DNA of 50,033 nucleotides, taken from positions 1 through 50,033 of the forward strand of contig WTFZ01000037.1 of the NCBI GenBank assembly GCA_011523835.1, read 5' to 3'. The DNA comes from Synechococcus sp. CO36386bin_29. GTDB lineage: Bacteria; Cyanobacteriota; Cyanobacteriia; PCC-6307; Cyanobiaceae. A model generated the notes under the pieces. That model did not search any database and was not told where the DNA came from. It saw only the letters and a program-made list of their open reading frames with translations. Shown here one piece after another: positions 9,047 through 18,823 of the stretch. The stretch's first letter is position 1. Each line of letters opens with the position of its first letter. Position numbers and translations under genes: made by a program.

Positions 9047-10186
9047 ATGGCTCATTCCGTTCTGACGGCCCCGATGGCCAGCATCGGGGTGCCCACCGAG
9101 ATCAAAGCTGATGAGCAACGGGTCGCCCTGACGCCGGATGGTGTGAGGGAGTTGGTGACCCAGGGCCTGGAGGTTCGGGTCCAGCACGGTGCCGGGGCTG
9201 GGGCCGGCATCGGCGATGACGCCTTTGCTGCAGCGGGGGCCCGCATGGTCGACCGCGACGAGGCCTGGGCCGCTCACCTGGTGGTGAAAGTGAAGGAACC
9301 GCAGGTGGAGGAATTCGGCCTGCTGCGCGACGACATGGTGCTCTTCACGTATCTGCACCTCGCGGCATACCCCCAGGTGGGGCAGGCCCTGCTGGATGCA
9401 GGAACAACGGGTGTGGCCTATGAGACGGTGCAGCTGGAAAACGGCAGCCTGCCGCTGCTGGCGCCGATGAGTGAAATTGCCGGCCGACTTGCTGCTCAAG
9501 TGGGCGCACGCCTGCTGGAACGCCCCCATGGCGGCCGTGGCGTGTTGATCGGTGGCTGCACCGGTGTTCAACCGGCACGGGTGGTGGTTCTCGGCGCCGG
9601 CACTGTCGGCTGGAATGCAGCCCGGCTTGCAGCCGCCATGGATGCCGAGGTCATGCTGCTGGATCGATCACCGGAGCGGTTGCGCAGCCTCGAAGCCGAC
9701 CGCCGTGGACGCTTGATGAGTGTGGTGAGCAGTCGGGGACTGCTGGAACGACTCGTGCCCACCGCCGACTTGCTGATCGGTGCCGTGCTCACCCCTGGAG
9801 GACGGGCTCCGACCCTGGTGGACGAAGACATGGTGAAACAGATGAAGCCCGGATCCGCGATCGTTGATGTGGCCATCGACCAGGGCGGGTGCATCGCCAC
9901 GAGCCGGGAAACCACCCACACCGATCCCACGATCAACATTCATGGTGTGCAGCACTACGCCGTTGGGAACATGCCGGGAGCCGTGCCGTTCACGTCCACC
10001 GAAGCCCTCGTCAGTGTCACGCTGCCATACATCCTTGGCATCGCCGGTCGGGGCCTGGAAGAAGCCGTTACCGAGCGCCCGGAATTGTTGTCTGGCCTGA
10101 ACACCGTGAAAGGAGCGGTCTGCCACCCCGGCGTTGCGAAGGCCTTAAACGTTCCGCCACGCCATCCCATGGCATGCCTGCGCTGA
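9047..10186 (+). CDS. ald: Alanine dehydrogenase
   Basis: The 379-aa protein is an NAD-dependent L-alanine dehydrogenase that interconverts alanine with pyruvate and ammonia. It begins the conserved fold at IGVPTEIKADEQRVALTP. The pyruvate-binding Lys (KVKEP, Lys83) and catalytic His (TYLHLAA, His104) are present. A Rossmann fold follows with VLGAGTVGWNAA (GAGTVG 183-188). ATG at 9047 gives nine residues more than the usual start; an internal ATG at 9074 (MASIGVPTEIK) matches the family length better. It lies 29 bases after nadE with no terminator, so it may be co-transcribed. It converges on ychJ with a 5-base gap. Confidence 0.95.
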   Translation: MAHSVLTAPMASIGVPTEIKADEQRVALTPDGVRELVTQGLEVRVQHGAGAGAGIGDDAFAAAGARMVDRDEAWAAHLVVKVKEPQVEEFGLLRDDMVLFTYLHLAAYPQVGQALLDAGTTGVAYETVQLENGSLPLLAPMSEIAGRLAAQVGARLLERPHGGRGVLIGGCTGVQPARVVVLGAGTVGWNAARLAAAMDAEVMLLDRSPERLRSLEADRRGRLMSVVSSRGLLERLVPTADLLIGAVLTPGGRAPTLVDEDMVKQMKPGSAIVDVAIDQGGCIATSRETTHTDPTINIHGVQHYAVGNMPGAVPFTSTEALVSVTLPYILGIAGRGLEEAVTERPELLSGLNTVKGAVCHPGVAKALNVPPRHPMACLR

Positions 10187-10191
10187 GGTCG

Positions 10192-10626
10192 TCACAGGGC
10201 GCGGATGTAAAGCCAATCACCACTGAGCTGCCCATCCCGCCGCTCAAACAACGATGTTTCCTCAAGACACCTGCGATGTCCAGCAGCGATGCAATGCGCC
10301 ACGAACTGAACAGTGCCCTGGCAATCCTCAGGACCACCACAGTCCACAGCCAGAATCTCAAGTTGAATCCAGCGGATCTGACGGTTGCTGGCGCGCAGCT
10401 CACGACGCCTTTGACGAATCGGTGTCTCTGGCTCAGGGTGAGTGGCGATCAGATACTCAATCTCACCCAGCGCATAAGCGCTGTAACGCGACCGCATCAG
10501 TTGTTCTGCTGACTGAGCCTTCAGCAAGCCCTGATGGAAAGGACCGCAACAGGAGTCCAACGTGGCACCGGAGCCACAAGGACAGGCTGCTTGATCAGCC
10601 GCAGCACCCGCAAACCCCCTGGCCAT
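10192..10626 (-). CDS. YchJ/UPF0225 family protein (SEC-C motif)
   Basis: The 144-aa protein begins with a zinc-binding SEC-C type motif, CPCGSGATLDSCCGPFHQG (about 15-33), followed by the YchJ NTF2-like domain: MRSRYSAYALGEIEYLIATH, then an IQLEIL core and a C-terminal SLFERRDGQLSGDWLYI. The biochemical role of the family is unknown; SEC-C motifs often mediate contacts with the translation or secretion machinery. It starts four bases after the DUF3326 gene and is probably the last gene of that cluster. Confidence 0.85.
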   Translation of the reverse strand: MARGFAGAAADQAACPCGSGATLDSCCGPFHQGLLKAQSAEQLMRSRYSAYALGEIEYLIATHPEPETPIRQRRRELRASNRQIRWIQLEILAVDCGGPEDCQGTVQFVAHCIAAGHRRCLEETSLFERRDGQLSGDWLYIRAL

Positions 10627-10630
10627 GCGA

Positions 10631-11695
10631 TCAGTCTCGAGCGATGGTCAGCACATCAAGACCGGGGAAAGGTCTCTGCAGCGAAGGCAACGCCACCCCC
10701 TCCCGCATCGCCAGGACCAGCCCTGCTGCCTCGGCATAGGTTGCAGCGGAAACAACGCGATCCCCAAGCCCCAGCGCATGGGACGACACCTGCAGCACCG
10801 AGGGATTAGTCACGGCGATGACGGTGACGTTGCGCTCCAGACAGGCAAGAACAGCCTCACCGCCGAGTGCACCCTCCGGCACGACAACAGCTCCAAGCCC
10901 CGAGGCCAGAAGATCGCCTGGAACGGCGGATGCAGGTTGAATCAGATCGGGTGCACGACTGAGTCCGACAAGAACGCAGGGAAGAAACGTGTGCGCCAGC
11001 TCCTCGCCAGCCGCCCGGGGATCCAACTGAGGATCCAGAGGCAGCGGTGACAGAGCCGGAGCGTGCGCACAGGGGATCTGAAGATGGCGCACGAGCAGAT
11101 GACTGATCACCGCTTCCGCACCGGCCAGTGCATCCACACCACTTCCGTGGCGATAGGCCTGCAATGCTTCGCTGCCGGAATCTTCCGGGAAACGAGCCAC
11201 GACAGCAATGGCCGTGGCCCCCGCATCCCGCAGCTTTTCACCAGCGCGCAGCAGTGCATCCGGACGCTCCAACGAGCCCCAGCTCACGCCACTGTCCCCC
11301 TGGCACAGGGTGACGCCGAGAGCGACATCCGTATTGAGCACAGGGCCGATATCAAGACCAAGCGTGGCACGACAGGCATCAGCGACCTGAAGATGGCGAT
11401 CGCGTAGAGAGGGTTCGATCGCAGCGTCGAGCAGCAAGCCAACGCGCTGCCGGTGCCTGGGCCGAAGCACCAGCTGCCCGGCGGCAAAGCGATCAAGCCC
11501 CCAACCCTCCACGTAAGAGATGCGCTCGTCGCTCCAGTAGAGGGCAGCCCCGTTCATCACATTGGGATGGGTCACCAAACAGCCGGAGGCTGCTGCAAGC
11601 AACCGTGCCCCTGGCAGCGCATCGCCCGCATACCCACCAAACTGACATCCAATCCCCGTGGGCACGATCATCAGTGTGGGGAAGACGGCAGCCAT
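10631..11695 (-). CDS. DUF3326 family protein
   Basis: The protein is about 354 aa and matches the cyanobacterial DUF3326 family. Conserved stretches include LMIVPTGIGCQFGGYAGDAL near the N-terminus, THPNVMNGAALYW, YVEGWGLDRFAAGQ, and VGLLLDAAIEP followed by RHLQVADACRATLGLDIG. The repeated Gly-rich turns and alternating hydrophobic strands suggest a soluble alpha/beta fold with a ligand pocket. No catalytic signature is recognisable and no function is known. Two ATGs are adjacent at 11698 and 11695. It follows the 64-aa gene by a few bases and precedes ychJ. Confidence 0.82.
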   Translation of the reverse strand: MAAVFPTLMIVPTGIGCQFGGYAGDALPGARLLAAASGCLVTHPNVMNGAALYWSDERISYVEGWGLDRFAAGQLVLRPRHRQRVGLLLDAAIEPSLRDRHLQVADACRATLGLDIGPVLNTDVALGVTLCQGDSGVSWGSLERPDALLRAGEKLRDAGATAIAVVARFPEDSGSEALQAYRHGSGVDALAGAEAVISHLLVRHLQIPCAHAPALSPLPLDPQLDPRAAGEELAHTFLPCVLVGLSRAPDLIQPASAVPGDLLASGLGAVVVPEGALGGEAVLACLERNVTVIAVTNPSVLQVSSHALGLGDRVVSAATYAEAAGLVLAMREGVALPSLQRPFPGLDVLTIARD

Positions 11696-11699
11696 CACC

Positions 11700-11894
11700 T
11701 CACGCCTCGTCCTGAATCATCACCGCTTCGATCACCACCTGAGAGCCAGCGTCCGGCGAATCCATCAGAGACGTGATGGCCCAGCGAAGCGGCTCACCAT
11801 GACCCTTGAGATGGTTCAGGATCCATGAACGCCATTGACAGGCGGGGGTGTCGGCAGGAATCGCCAGCTGCAGCTGAAGCGATGCAATCTTCAC
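11700..11894 (-). CDS. Small conserved-looking protein (64 aa)
   Basis: This 64-aa protein has alternating strand-like segments (IASLQLQLAIP, RWAIT, VVIEAVMIQ) around a helix with CQWRSWILNHLKGHGEPLRW. There are no metal-binding or catalytic motifs. Its ATG overlaps the stop of the ferredoxin gene by four bases, and its stop lies four bases before the DUF3326 start, so it is translated within the same operon. I recall similar short proteins in other cyanobacteria, but the family has no name I can give with confidence. Confidence 0.7.
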   Translation of the reverse strand: MKIASLQLQLAIPADTPACQWRSWILNHLKGHGEPLRWAITSLMDSPDAGSQVVIEAVMIQDEA

Positions 11895-12226
11895 TTCTGA
11901 TACTGACCGAACTGTGCTTCGTAGAGAGCATCCTCCTGACCAGCCATGACTTTGAGATCAGAGCGTGGATAACTCACACACAGCAGAGCAAAGCCGTCCT
12001 GGCGAAGCTCCTCCTTCACCCCCATGGCGTCGGGTTGATGCACAGTCCCCTCAAGGATGCGTGCGGCACAGGTCGTACACACCCCCGCACAACAAGAGCT
12101 GGGCACCGCGACTCCCGCAGCTTCAGCGGCTGAAAGCACGGTCTGATCAGCGCTGCACTGAAATTGATGAGACTGCCCATCCAGCTCAACACTGATGGCG
12201 AACGTTGCTGCCGTGGTGTCGCTCAT
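11891..12226 (-). CDS. [2Fe-2S] plant-type ferredoxin
   Basis: The 111-aa protein has the plant-type ferredoxin cluster motif C-x4-C-x2-C (Cys45, Cys50, Cys53 in SSCCAGVCTTCA) and the fourth ligand Cys83 in LLCVSYP. The surrounding beta-grasp pattern is intact. An additional Cys46 next to the first ligand is unusual but occurs in some homologues. It is an electron carrier, but the photosynthetic ferredoxin PetF is normally about 97-99 aa with a slightly different motif, so this is probably a specialised form serving a particular partner. It lies between the 2OG-oxygenase-like gene and the 64-aa/DUF3326 genes. Confidence 0.88.
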   Translation of the reverse strand: MSDTTAATFAISVELDGQSHQFQCSADQTVLSAAEAAGVAVPSSCCAGVCTTCAARILEGTVHQPDAMGVKEELRQDGFALLCVSYPRSDLKVMAGQEDALYEAQFGQYQK

Positions 12227-12259
12227 CCGTCTGAAGATCTCCGTGGAGCCCGCATCCTC

Positions 12260-12988
12260 TCAGGACAACGGACGCTGACATTGATGCCACTGATCGGGAT
12301 GAGGCGACACATACTCCGCTGGTCCGCGCGACGCCTGAGCCGTGAGCACGAAGTCAAAACTGATGGACACCCTCACGGATTCCTCATCCTGGTTTTCAGC
12401 GACACTGTGATCAAGGCGTGACGGAAAGATCACCAAAAGACCTGGTTCAGGATTGAACGTCCAGACCCGCTGATTCAGGGGGTGATGGTCCTGAATGGGC
12501 CCACCGAACCCAACGGCCAGCCCTGGAACAAGCTCATTGAGCTGGTGCTTGGCATGAAGACACAGTGATCCCTCGCGCCCCTCACCGTCGCCACTCAAGT
12601 ACACAACGGCACTCACGTGAGCATTCGGATGGTGATGCCGACCCACCACCTGACCTGCGGTGCTGAGCACAGGCCAACAGCGTTGGAGGTGCAAGGCGAT
12701 CTGGTCAAGATCAAAACCTGTGCGCTCCAGATACATCCAAACCCTCGCAATCACCTCATCTGCCAGGGATTGAAAGTCGTGATGTTGATGCAGTTGCCAC
12801 ACGCCATGGAGATCTCCGGTCCAGGCACAACCTGCATCGGGATTGTTGATCGCCTCGCCCTGCAGGCCCAGAAGCGTCTGCAGCTGGCGGGCCAGCGTTA
12901 AGGGATCCATCGCCATCCGCTCTGTGGCCACCACCGTTGGGAAAAGGGAGTGAATCTCCACAGGCAAAGGACAAAGAAACTCCAGCAT
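12260..12988 (-). CDS. 2OG-Fe(II) oxygenase-like protein (TIGR02466-type)
   Basis: The 242-aa protein resembles the TIGR02466 group of putative 2-oxoglutarate/Fe(II) oxygenases. It begins with IHSLFPTVV, typical of the group. The double-stranded beta-helix core has VVGRHHHPNAHVSAVVYLSG (His118-120 and His124). The distal part has FPSRLDHSVAEN (His194) and RVSISFDF (Arg206, expected to bind the 2OG carboxylate). Relatives are often found next to phage, cyanophage or cyanobacterial genes and hydroxylate unidentified substrates. It follows the atp operon terminator and precedes the ferredoxin gene by 33 bases, making the ferredoxin a possible electron donor (inference). Confidence 0.78.
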   Translation of the reverse strand: MLEFLCPLPVEIHSLFPTVVATERMAMDPLTLARQLQTLLGLQGEAINNPDAGCAWTGDLHGVWQLHQHHDFQSLADEVIARVWMYLERTGFDLDQIALHLQRCWPVLSTAGQVVGRHHHPNAHVSAVVYLSGDGEGREGSLCLHAKHQLNELVPGLAVGFGGPIQDHHPLNQRVWTFNPEPGLLVIFPSRLDHSVAENQDEESVRVSISFDFVLTAQASRGPAEYVSPHPDQWHQCQRPLS

Positions 12989-13026
12989 CGGTCATGCTCA
13001 ACGCTGGGGGATTCTTGGCAGACAAC

Positions 13027-13052
13027 AAAAAAGCCGGCGCAGAGGCCGGCTT
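13027..13052 (-). terminator. Terminator of the ATP synthase operon
   Basis: On the reverse strand an 8-bp stem (arms 13031-13038 and 13045-13052, loop of six) is followed by a run of U residues from the A run at 13027-13032. It lies 28 bases after the gamma subunit stop and upstream of the oxygenase-like gene. Confidence 0.9.
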
Positions 13053-13080
13053 TGCAGAATTGCAAATCGCGCGAGTGGCG

Positions 13081-14031
13081 TTAGCCGACGGCAGCGGCAC
13101 CGCCAGCGACTTCCAGAATTTCCTGAGTGATCGCGGCCTGACGGGCCTTGTTGTAATCCAGGGTCAACGTCTTGGCCAGAGCCTTGGCGTTGTCACTGGC
13201 ATTGTTCATCGCCGTCATTCTGCTGGCGAGTTCGGAAGCAGCCGCCTCTTGAAGAGAGCGCAATACCTGATTTTGAAGGTATAGCGGCAGCAGAGCATTC
13301 AGCAGCTGATCTGGACTCTGCTCAAACACAATGTCAGAAGAAATCTCAGGTTGAGTGTTCGCCGGGGCAGTGCCGGATTCCACCCGTAGATCACCATCTT
13401 TGGTGGTGAGTCGGAAGATCTCGTCTTCAGAATCTGCGATGCCCTGAGGATCCAGAGGCAGAAGCGTTTGAACAACAGGCTTGCAGCTCACCAGATTGAT
13501 GAACTTGGTGAAAATGATTTCCACCCGATCCGTGGTTTCAGAAAGAAATTCTGCGAACACTTCGTTCGCAACAGTTCCGGCTTCATCGGCCGTAGGAACC
13601 TGCTCAAGTCCTGTAAAGGTGGCTTGAATCGGGTAGCTGCGATTCGTGAAATAGCTGATCGCCTTACGGCCGATCAGCACGAGGTTCACCTTGTAGCCCT
13701 TGCCCTGAAGTTCAGCGAAGCGCTGTTCAGTCCGCTTGATGATGTTGGTGTTGTAACCACCGCACAAGCCCCGGTCGCCTGTCACAGCAACCAAGGTGAT
13801 GGTTTCAAGCTCACGCTCTTCAAGCAGGGGTGCATCAGCATCTTCGAAGCGCATGCGTGCCTGAAGATTTTCCAGAAGCCGAGCCAGCCGATCCGCGAAG
13901 GGACGGCTGCGCAGCACCTGTTCCTGAGCACGGCGAACCTTGGCTGCCGCCACGAGACGCATGGCCTCGGTGATTTTCCGGGTGTTCTTGACTGATTTGA
14001 TCCGATCGCGGATCTCTTTGAGATTTGCCAT
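13081..14031 (-). CDS. atpG: ATP synthase gamma subunit
   Basis: The 316-aa central-stalk rotor subunit (atpC in cyanobacterial/chloroplast naming) begins with [24 protein letters not shown]. It ends with the conserved helix [15 protein letters not shown] and a C-terminal [15 protein letters not shown]. Compared with bacterial gamma (about 285-290 aa) it carries the cyanobacterial insertion in the middle, near [17 protein letters not shown] see no pair of regulatory cysteines like that of the chloroplast protein. It is the last gene of the operon, 11 bases after the alpha gene and just before the terminator. Confidence 0.97.
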   Translation of the reverse strand: MANLKEIRDRIKSVKNTRKITEAMRLVAAAKVRRAQEQVLRSRPFADRLARLLENLQARMRFEDADAPLLEERELETITLVAVTGDRGLCGGYNTNIIKRTEQRFAELQGKGYKVNLVLIGRKAISYFTNRSYPIQATFTGLEQVPTADEAGTVANEVFAEFLSETTDRVEIIFTKFINLVSCKPVVQTLLPLDPQGIADSEDEIFRLTTKDGDLRVESGTAPANTQPEISSDIVFEQSPDQLLNALLPLYLQNQVLRSLQEAAASELASRMTAMNNASDNAKALAKTLTLDYNKARQAAITQEILEVAGGAAAVG

Positions 14032-14042
14032 GCCTCAGGTCC

Positions 14043-15623
<1,581 letters not shown>

Positions 15624-16172
15624 TCAGCTCGCCTTCGCGAGCGAAAGCCCAAGGCGACGAACCTGACCGGAAAGACTGGCGTCAATAACCTGAGAACCGA
15701 TCTTGATCACAAAGCCACCGATCAGACTGGTGTCGATGGTGAGATCGATCTCGATGGAATCGGTGCCGACCATGGACTGAACCTTGGCCGTGAGGGCTTT
15801 GGTCTGCTCTTCAGACAGTGCCTGAGCGCAGCGAACTTGGGCCAGGGAGATGTTGCGAGATTCGCGGAACAGCTCCAGGTAGCGACGCAGAACGGCATCA
15901 AGAGCAGTCAGACGCTGCCGATCTGCAAGAACCTTGAGAAGATTCATCAGTGAGGGCTTGATCTGATCTGCCAGAAGCTGCCCGAGGGCTTTTTTCTTGG
16001 CGTCAGGTTCAAGCACCGGCGAGGTCATGGCTTCGCGCAAGTCGGTGCTGGAGTCCCAGACCGCAAGGAGCTCCTTGCACTGGCCAGCAACTTCTTCGGC
16101 TTCACTGCGAGCGTCGGTGACTTGCAGAAGAGCTTCGGCGTAGGGGGTCGCCAGGGTGTTCAACAGTGGCAT
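15624..16172 (-). CDS. atpH: ATP synthase delta subunit
   Basis: The 182-aa delta/OSCP-type subunit (atpD in chloroplast naming) links the peripheral stalk to F1. It starts MPLLNTLATPYAEALLQV and contains the C-terminal signature region IEIDLTIDTSLIGGFVIKIG. Its ATG shares one base with the stop of the b gene (TGATG), which points to coupled translation. Length is typical. Confidence 0.96.
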   Translation of the reverse strand: MPLLNTLATPYAEALLQVTDARSEAEEVAGQCKELLAVWDSSTDLREAMTSPVLEPDAKKKALGQLLADQIKPSLMNLLKVLADRQRLTALDAVLRRYLELFRESRNISLAQVRCAQALSEEQTKALTAKVQSMVGTDSIEIDLTIDTSLIGGFVIKIGSQVIDASLSGQVRRLGLSLAKAS

Positions 16173-16693
16173 CAGGCGTCCTCCAGATTGCTGATGGAGG
16201 CATCGATCAGAAGGGATTGTCCCTCTGCATCAAGACGTCCAGGAAGTTCTGTCATGACCTTGTCGATGGCGGCAAGTGCAGCCTCTCGACGCAGTTGTTC
16301 AGTCAGGCGTGCACCTTCAGCATTCAGATCGGCCAGGGCATCCTGTTTGACAGCGGCCATCGCGGTGATGGTGCGCAGCTCACCATCCTTGCGGATGGCT
16401 TCAGCCCGGGCTTTGCCGTCGGCACGAATCTTTTCAGCCTTCTGCTGTGCAGCAGCCAGGTCCTCTTGAGCGCGAGCCAGATCACTGGTGGCCTGACGCA
16501 AACGGCCCTCGGAATCTTCGAGGTCCTTGAGAATTGCCTGGCGGCGCCGCTCAAGAATTCCTCCAAGGAAACCTTTCAGGAACCAGTACAGAACCCCGAT
16601 CACAATGACGAGGTTGATGAGGTTGGTCTCGAAGAGGTTGAGGTTCAGACCGAACCCTCCCTCCGAGGCAAAGAGTGGAAGAGACATGGTCAT
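16172..16693 (-). CDS. atpF: ATP synthase b subunit
   Basis: The 173-aa peripheral-stalk subunit has a short N-terminal segment, one transmembrane helix (LNLFETNLINLVIVIGVLYW) and a long charged Ala/Glu/Arg coiled-coil. It lies two bases after b' and overlaps delta by one base. Together b and b' form the heterodimeric stalk of photosynthetic ATP synthases. Confidence 0.96.
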   Translation of the reverse strand: MTMSLPLFASEGGFGLNLNLFETNLINLVIVIGVLYWFLKGFLGGILERRRQAILKDLEDSEGRLRQATSDLARAQEDLAAAQQKAEKIRADGKARAEAIRKDGELRTITAMAAVKQDALADLNAEGARLTEQLRREAALAAIDKVMTELPGRLDAEGQSLLIDASISNLEDA

Positions 16694-16695
16694 GA

Positions 16696-17160
16696 TCAGG
16701 CCGCCAGAAGTCTGTTGATGATCTGGGCACTGAGCTGATCCACCTGGCTCATGAGCTGAGCCTGGGCGGATTCTCGCTGGGTCTCGATCTCACGCCGTGC
16801 TTTTTCGCGGGTGCGATTGGCTTCGGTTTCCGCTTCGGCAAGAGCCTCGCGGTACAAACGATCAACTTCCTGTTCTGCCTCGACAATGGCGGCCTGAGCA
16901 GCCTGACGGGCACCACGCAGTTGATCTTGGAGATCGGCTTCCAGTCGATTGATTTGTTCAAGCTTTTGCTTGGCATCAGCACGACTGGTCGCGATGTAAC
17001 CCTCGCGATCCTCCACGACCTTGCCGACCGGCCGGAAGAACAGGGAATTGAGCAAGAAGGTGAGGAGAACCACCTGAACCGCCATCAGCGGAAGGGTGGC
17101 ATCGAGGTCAAAGAGACCTCCCTCCGGAACACCTGCTTCAGCGAGCAGAAGCCAGGTCAT
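16696..17160 (-). CDS. atpF2: ATP synthase b' subunit
   Basis: The 154-aa second stalk subunit (also named atpG) has an N-terminal hydrophobic helix ([20 protein letters not shown]) followed by a charged coiled-coil rich in Glu, Arg, Ala and Gln. The presence of a separate b' gene is diagnostic of photosynthetic-type ATP synthases. It begins 84 bases after the c gene, with a strong stem-loop in that gap. Confidence 0.95.
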   Translation of the reverse strand: MTWLLLAEAGVPEGGLFDLDATLPLMAVQVVLLTFLLNSLFFRPVGKVVEDREGYIATSRADAKQKLEQINRLEADLQDQLRGARQAAQAAIVEAEQEVDRLYREALAEAETEANRTREKARREIETQRESAQAQLMSQVDQLSAQIINRLLAA

Positions 17161-17205
17161 GGAAGGATGCGATTGGGTAAGTCAAATCAAGCGGATCAGC
17201 GGAAA

Positions 17206-17230
17206 GGGGTGACGGAAGAACAGTCACCCC
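17206..17230 (-). promoter_or_regulatory. Stem-loop between the c and b' genes
   Basis: A perfect 8-bp stem (arms 17206-17213 and 17223-17230, GGGGTGAC with GTCACCCC) and a 9-base loop lies 15 bases after the c gene stop. Only three U residues follow on the reverse strand, so it looks like a weak terminator, processing site or 3' stabiliser rather than a full terminator. It could raise c-subunit mRNA relative to the other subunits (inference). Confidence 0.6.
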
Positions 17231-17244
17231 GCAACCGAATCTGA

Positions 17245-17607
<363 letters not shown>

Positions 17608-17647
17608 TTAGCAGATCACGGGGGACCTGCGAAAGGAACGAAGAGAC

Positions 17648-18376
17648 CTAGTGGGCCTCTTCGTGGACAGCCTCGCCGATGTAATTCGCGGCGAGAGTGG
17701 CAAAGATCAGAGCCTGGATGGCACTGGTGAAAAGTCCGAGGAACATGGCTGGAAGAGGGACCAGCACGGGCACGAGGAACGCGAGGACAGCAACCACGAG
17801 TTCGTCAGCAAGGATGTTTCCGAAAAGACGGAACGAGAGCGACAGAGGCTTCGTGAAATCCTCAATGATCTTGAACGGGAGCATGATCGGAGTGGGCTCC
17901 ACGTAGTACTCGAAATAGCGCAGGCCCTTGCGGCTCAAACCTGCATAGAAGTAGGAGAGAGACACCAGCAGAGCCATCGCCACGGTGGTGTTGATGTCTG
18001 CGGTGGGAGCACCGAGCTCTCCATTAGGAAGCTCGACCAGACGCCAGGGGATCAAAGCACCTCCCCAGTTGCACACGAAGATGAACAGGAACAAGGTGCC
18101 GACGAAAGGCAGCCAGTCTCTGTAAGCCTTCTCTCCGATCTGTTCCCGTGCGAGCTCTCGAAGGTAATCCCAGAGGTACTCCAGCAGGTTCTGAACGCCT
18201 TTGGGATCGCGCTCCATCTTGCGGGTTCCGCTCACAACGAGCAGAAGCAGCAAGCCGATCACGACCCAAGAGCTGAGGAAAACCTGGCCATGCAGGTTCA
18301 GATTGCCGATCTGCCAGTAGAGGTGCTGACCGACTTCGAGTTCGGCAAAGGGCAGATTGAGAAGCGACGGAACCAT
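17648..18376 (-). CDS. atpB: ATP synthase a subunit
   Basis: The 242-aa membrane subunit (atpI in chloroplast naming) forms the proton half-channels. It has five to six transmembrane helices. The key Arg lies in the segment [20 protein letters not shown], and the C-terminal helices end [11 protein letters not shown]. It starts 21 bases after atp1. Length matches cyanobacterial homologues. Confidence 0.97.
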   Translation of the reverse strand: MVPSLLNLPFAELEVGQHLYWQIGNLNLHGQVFLSSWVVIGLLLLLVVSGTRKMERDPKGVQNLLEYLWDYLRELAREQIGEKAYRDWLPFVGTLFLFIFVCNWGGALIPWRLVELPNGELGAPTADINTTVAMALLVSLSYFYAGLSRKGLRYFEYYVEPTPIMLPFKIIEDFTKPLSLSFRLFGNILADELVVAVLAFLVPVLVPLPAMFLGLFTSAIQALIFATLAANYIGEAVHEEAH

Positions 18377-18397
18377 GACGGTGATGAGTGCGCGAAT

Positions 18398-18823
18398 TCA
18401 GGCGTCGATGACGGTCTGAAGAATCAATGCGGGCTTGTAAAGAAGAAAACCGATGAAGGCCGGGAGGAGCTCAAGCTGGGGAAGTTTTGCCGATGCCACG
18501 ATCAGGAGCATGGGCACCACCAGCTGAAATCGCCCGACCTGACGGGAACCTCCGCCGAGCCTGGCCACGCTGCGGGCGAGTAAGCGCAGGTACAGAAGAC
18601 CAGCACAGGAGCCCACCAGCAGGCTGCGGGCCACTAGAGCATCGAATCGAACGAGCGCAACCAGAGCTGCGACGAGAGACACGATGAGAGTGGCCAGCAT
18701 CAAGCGTCGTTGAAGCCTGGCGAACTCCTCCATACCCGAATCAGTCGCAACAGATGCTGCATCTGATTCGATCGGAGTGGTAGCCAGCAAACAACGCCTG
18801 AGAAAGCGCGCGGAATCTATCAC
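18398..18823 (-). CDS. atp1: ATP synthase accessory protein Atp1 (AtpI-like)
   Basis: The 141-aa small membrane protein has four hydrophobic segments (LMLATLIVSLVAALVALV, ARSLLVGSCAGLLYLRLL, LVVPMLLIVASAKL, LLPAFIGFLLYK). Members of this family precede the a subunit in cyanobacterial operons and are thought to help assemble the c ring or import Mg2+. The GTG start at 18823 overlaps the stop of the upstream methyltransferase by four bases (GTGA). An internal ATG at 18736 (MEEFARLQRRL) would give a shorter protein with all four helices, so the coupled start is not certain. Confidence 0.85.
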   Translation of the reverse strand: MIDSARFLRRCLLATTPIESDAASVATDSGMEEFARLQRRLMLATLIVSLVAALVALVRFDALVARSLLVGSCAGLLYLRLLARSVARLGGGSRQVGRFQLVVPMLLIVASAKLPQLELLPAFIGFLLYKPALILQTVIDA

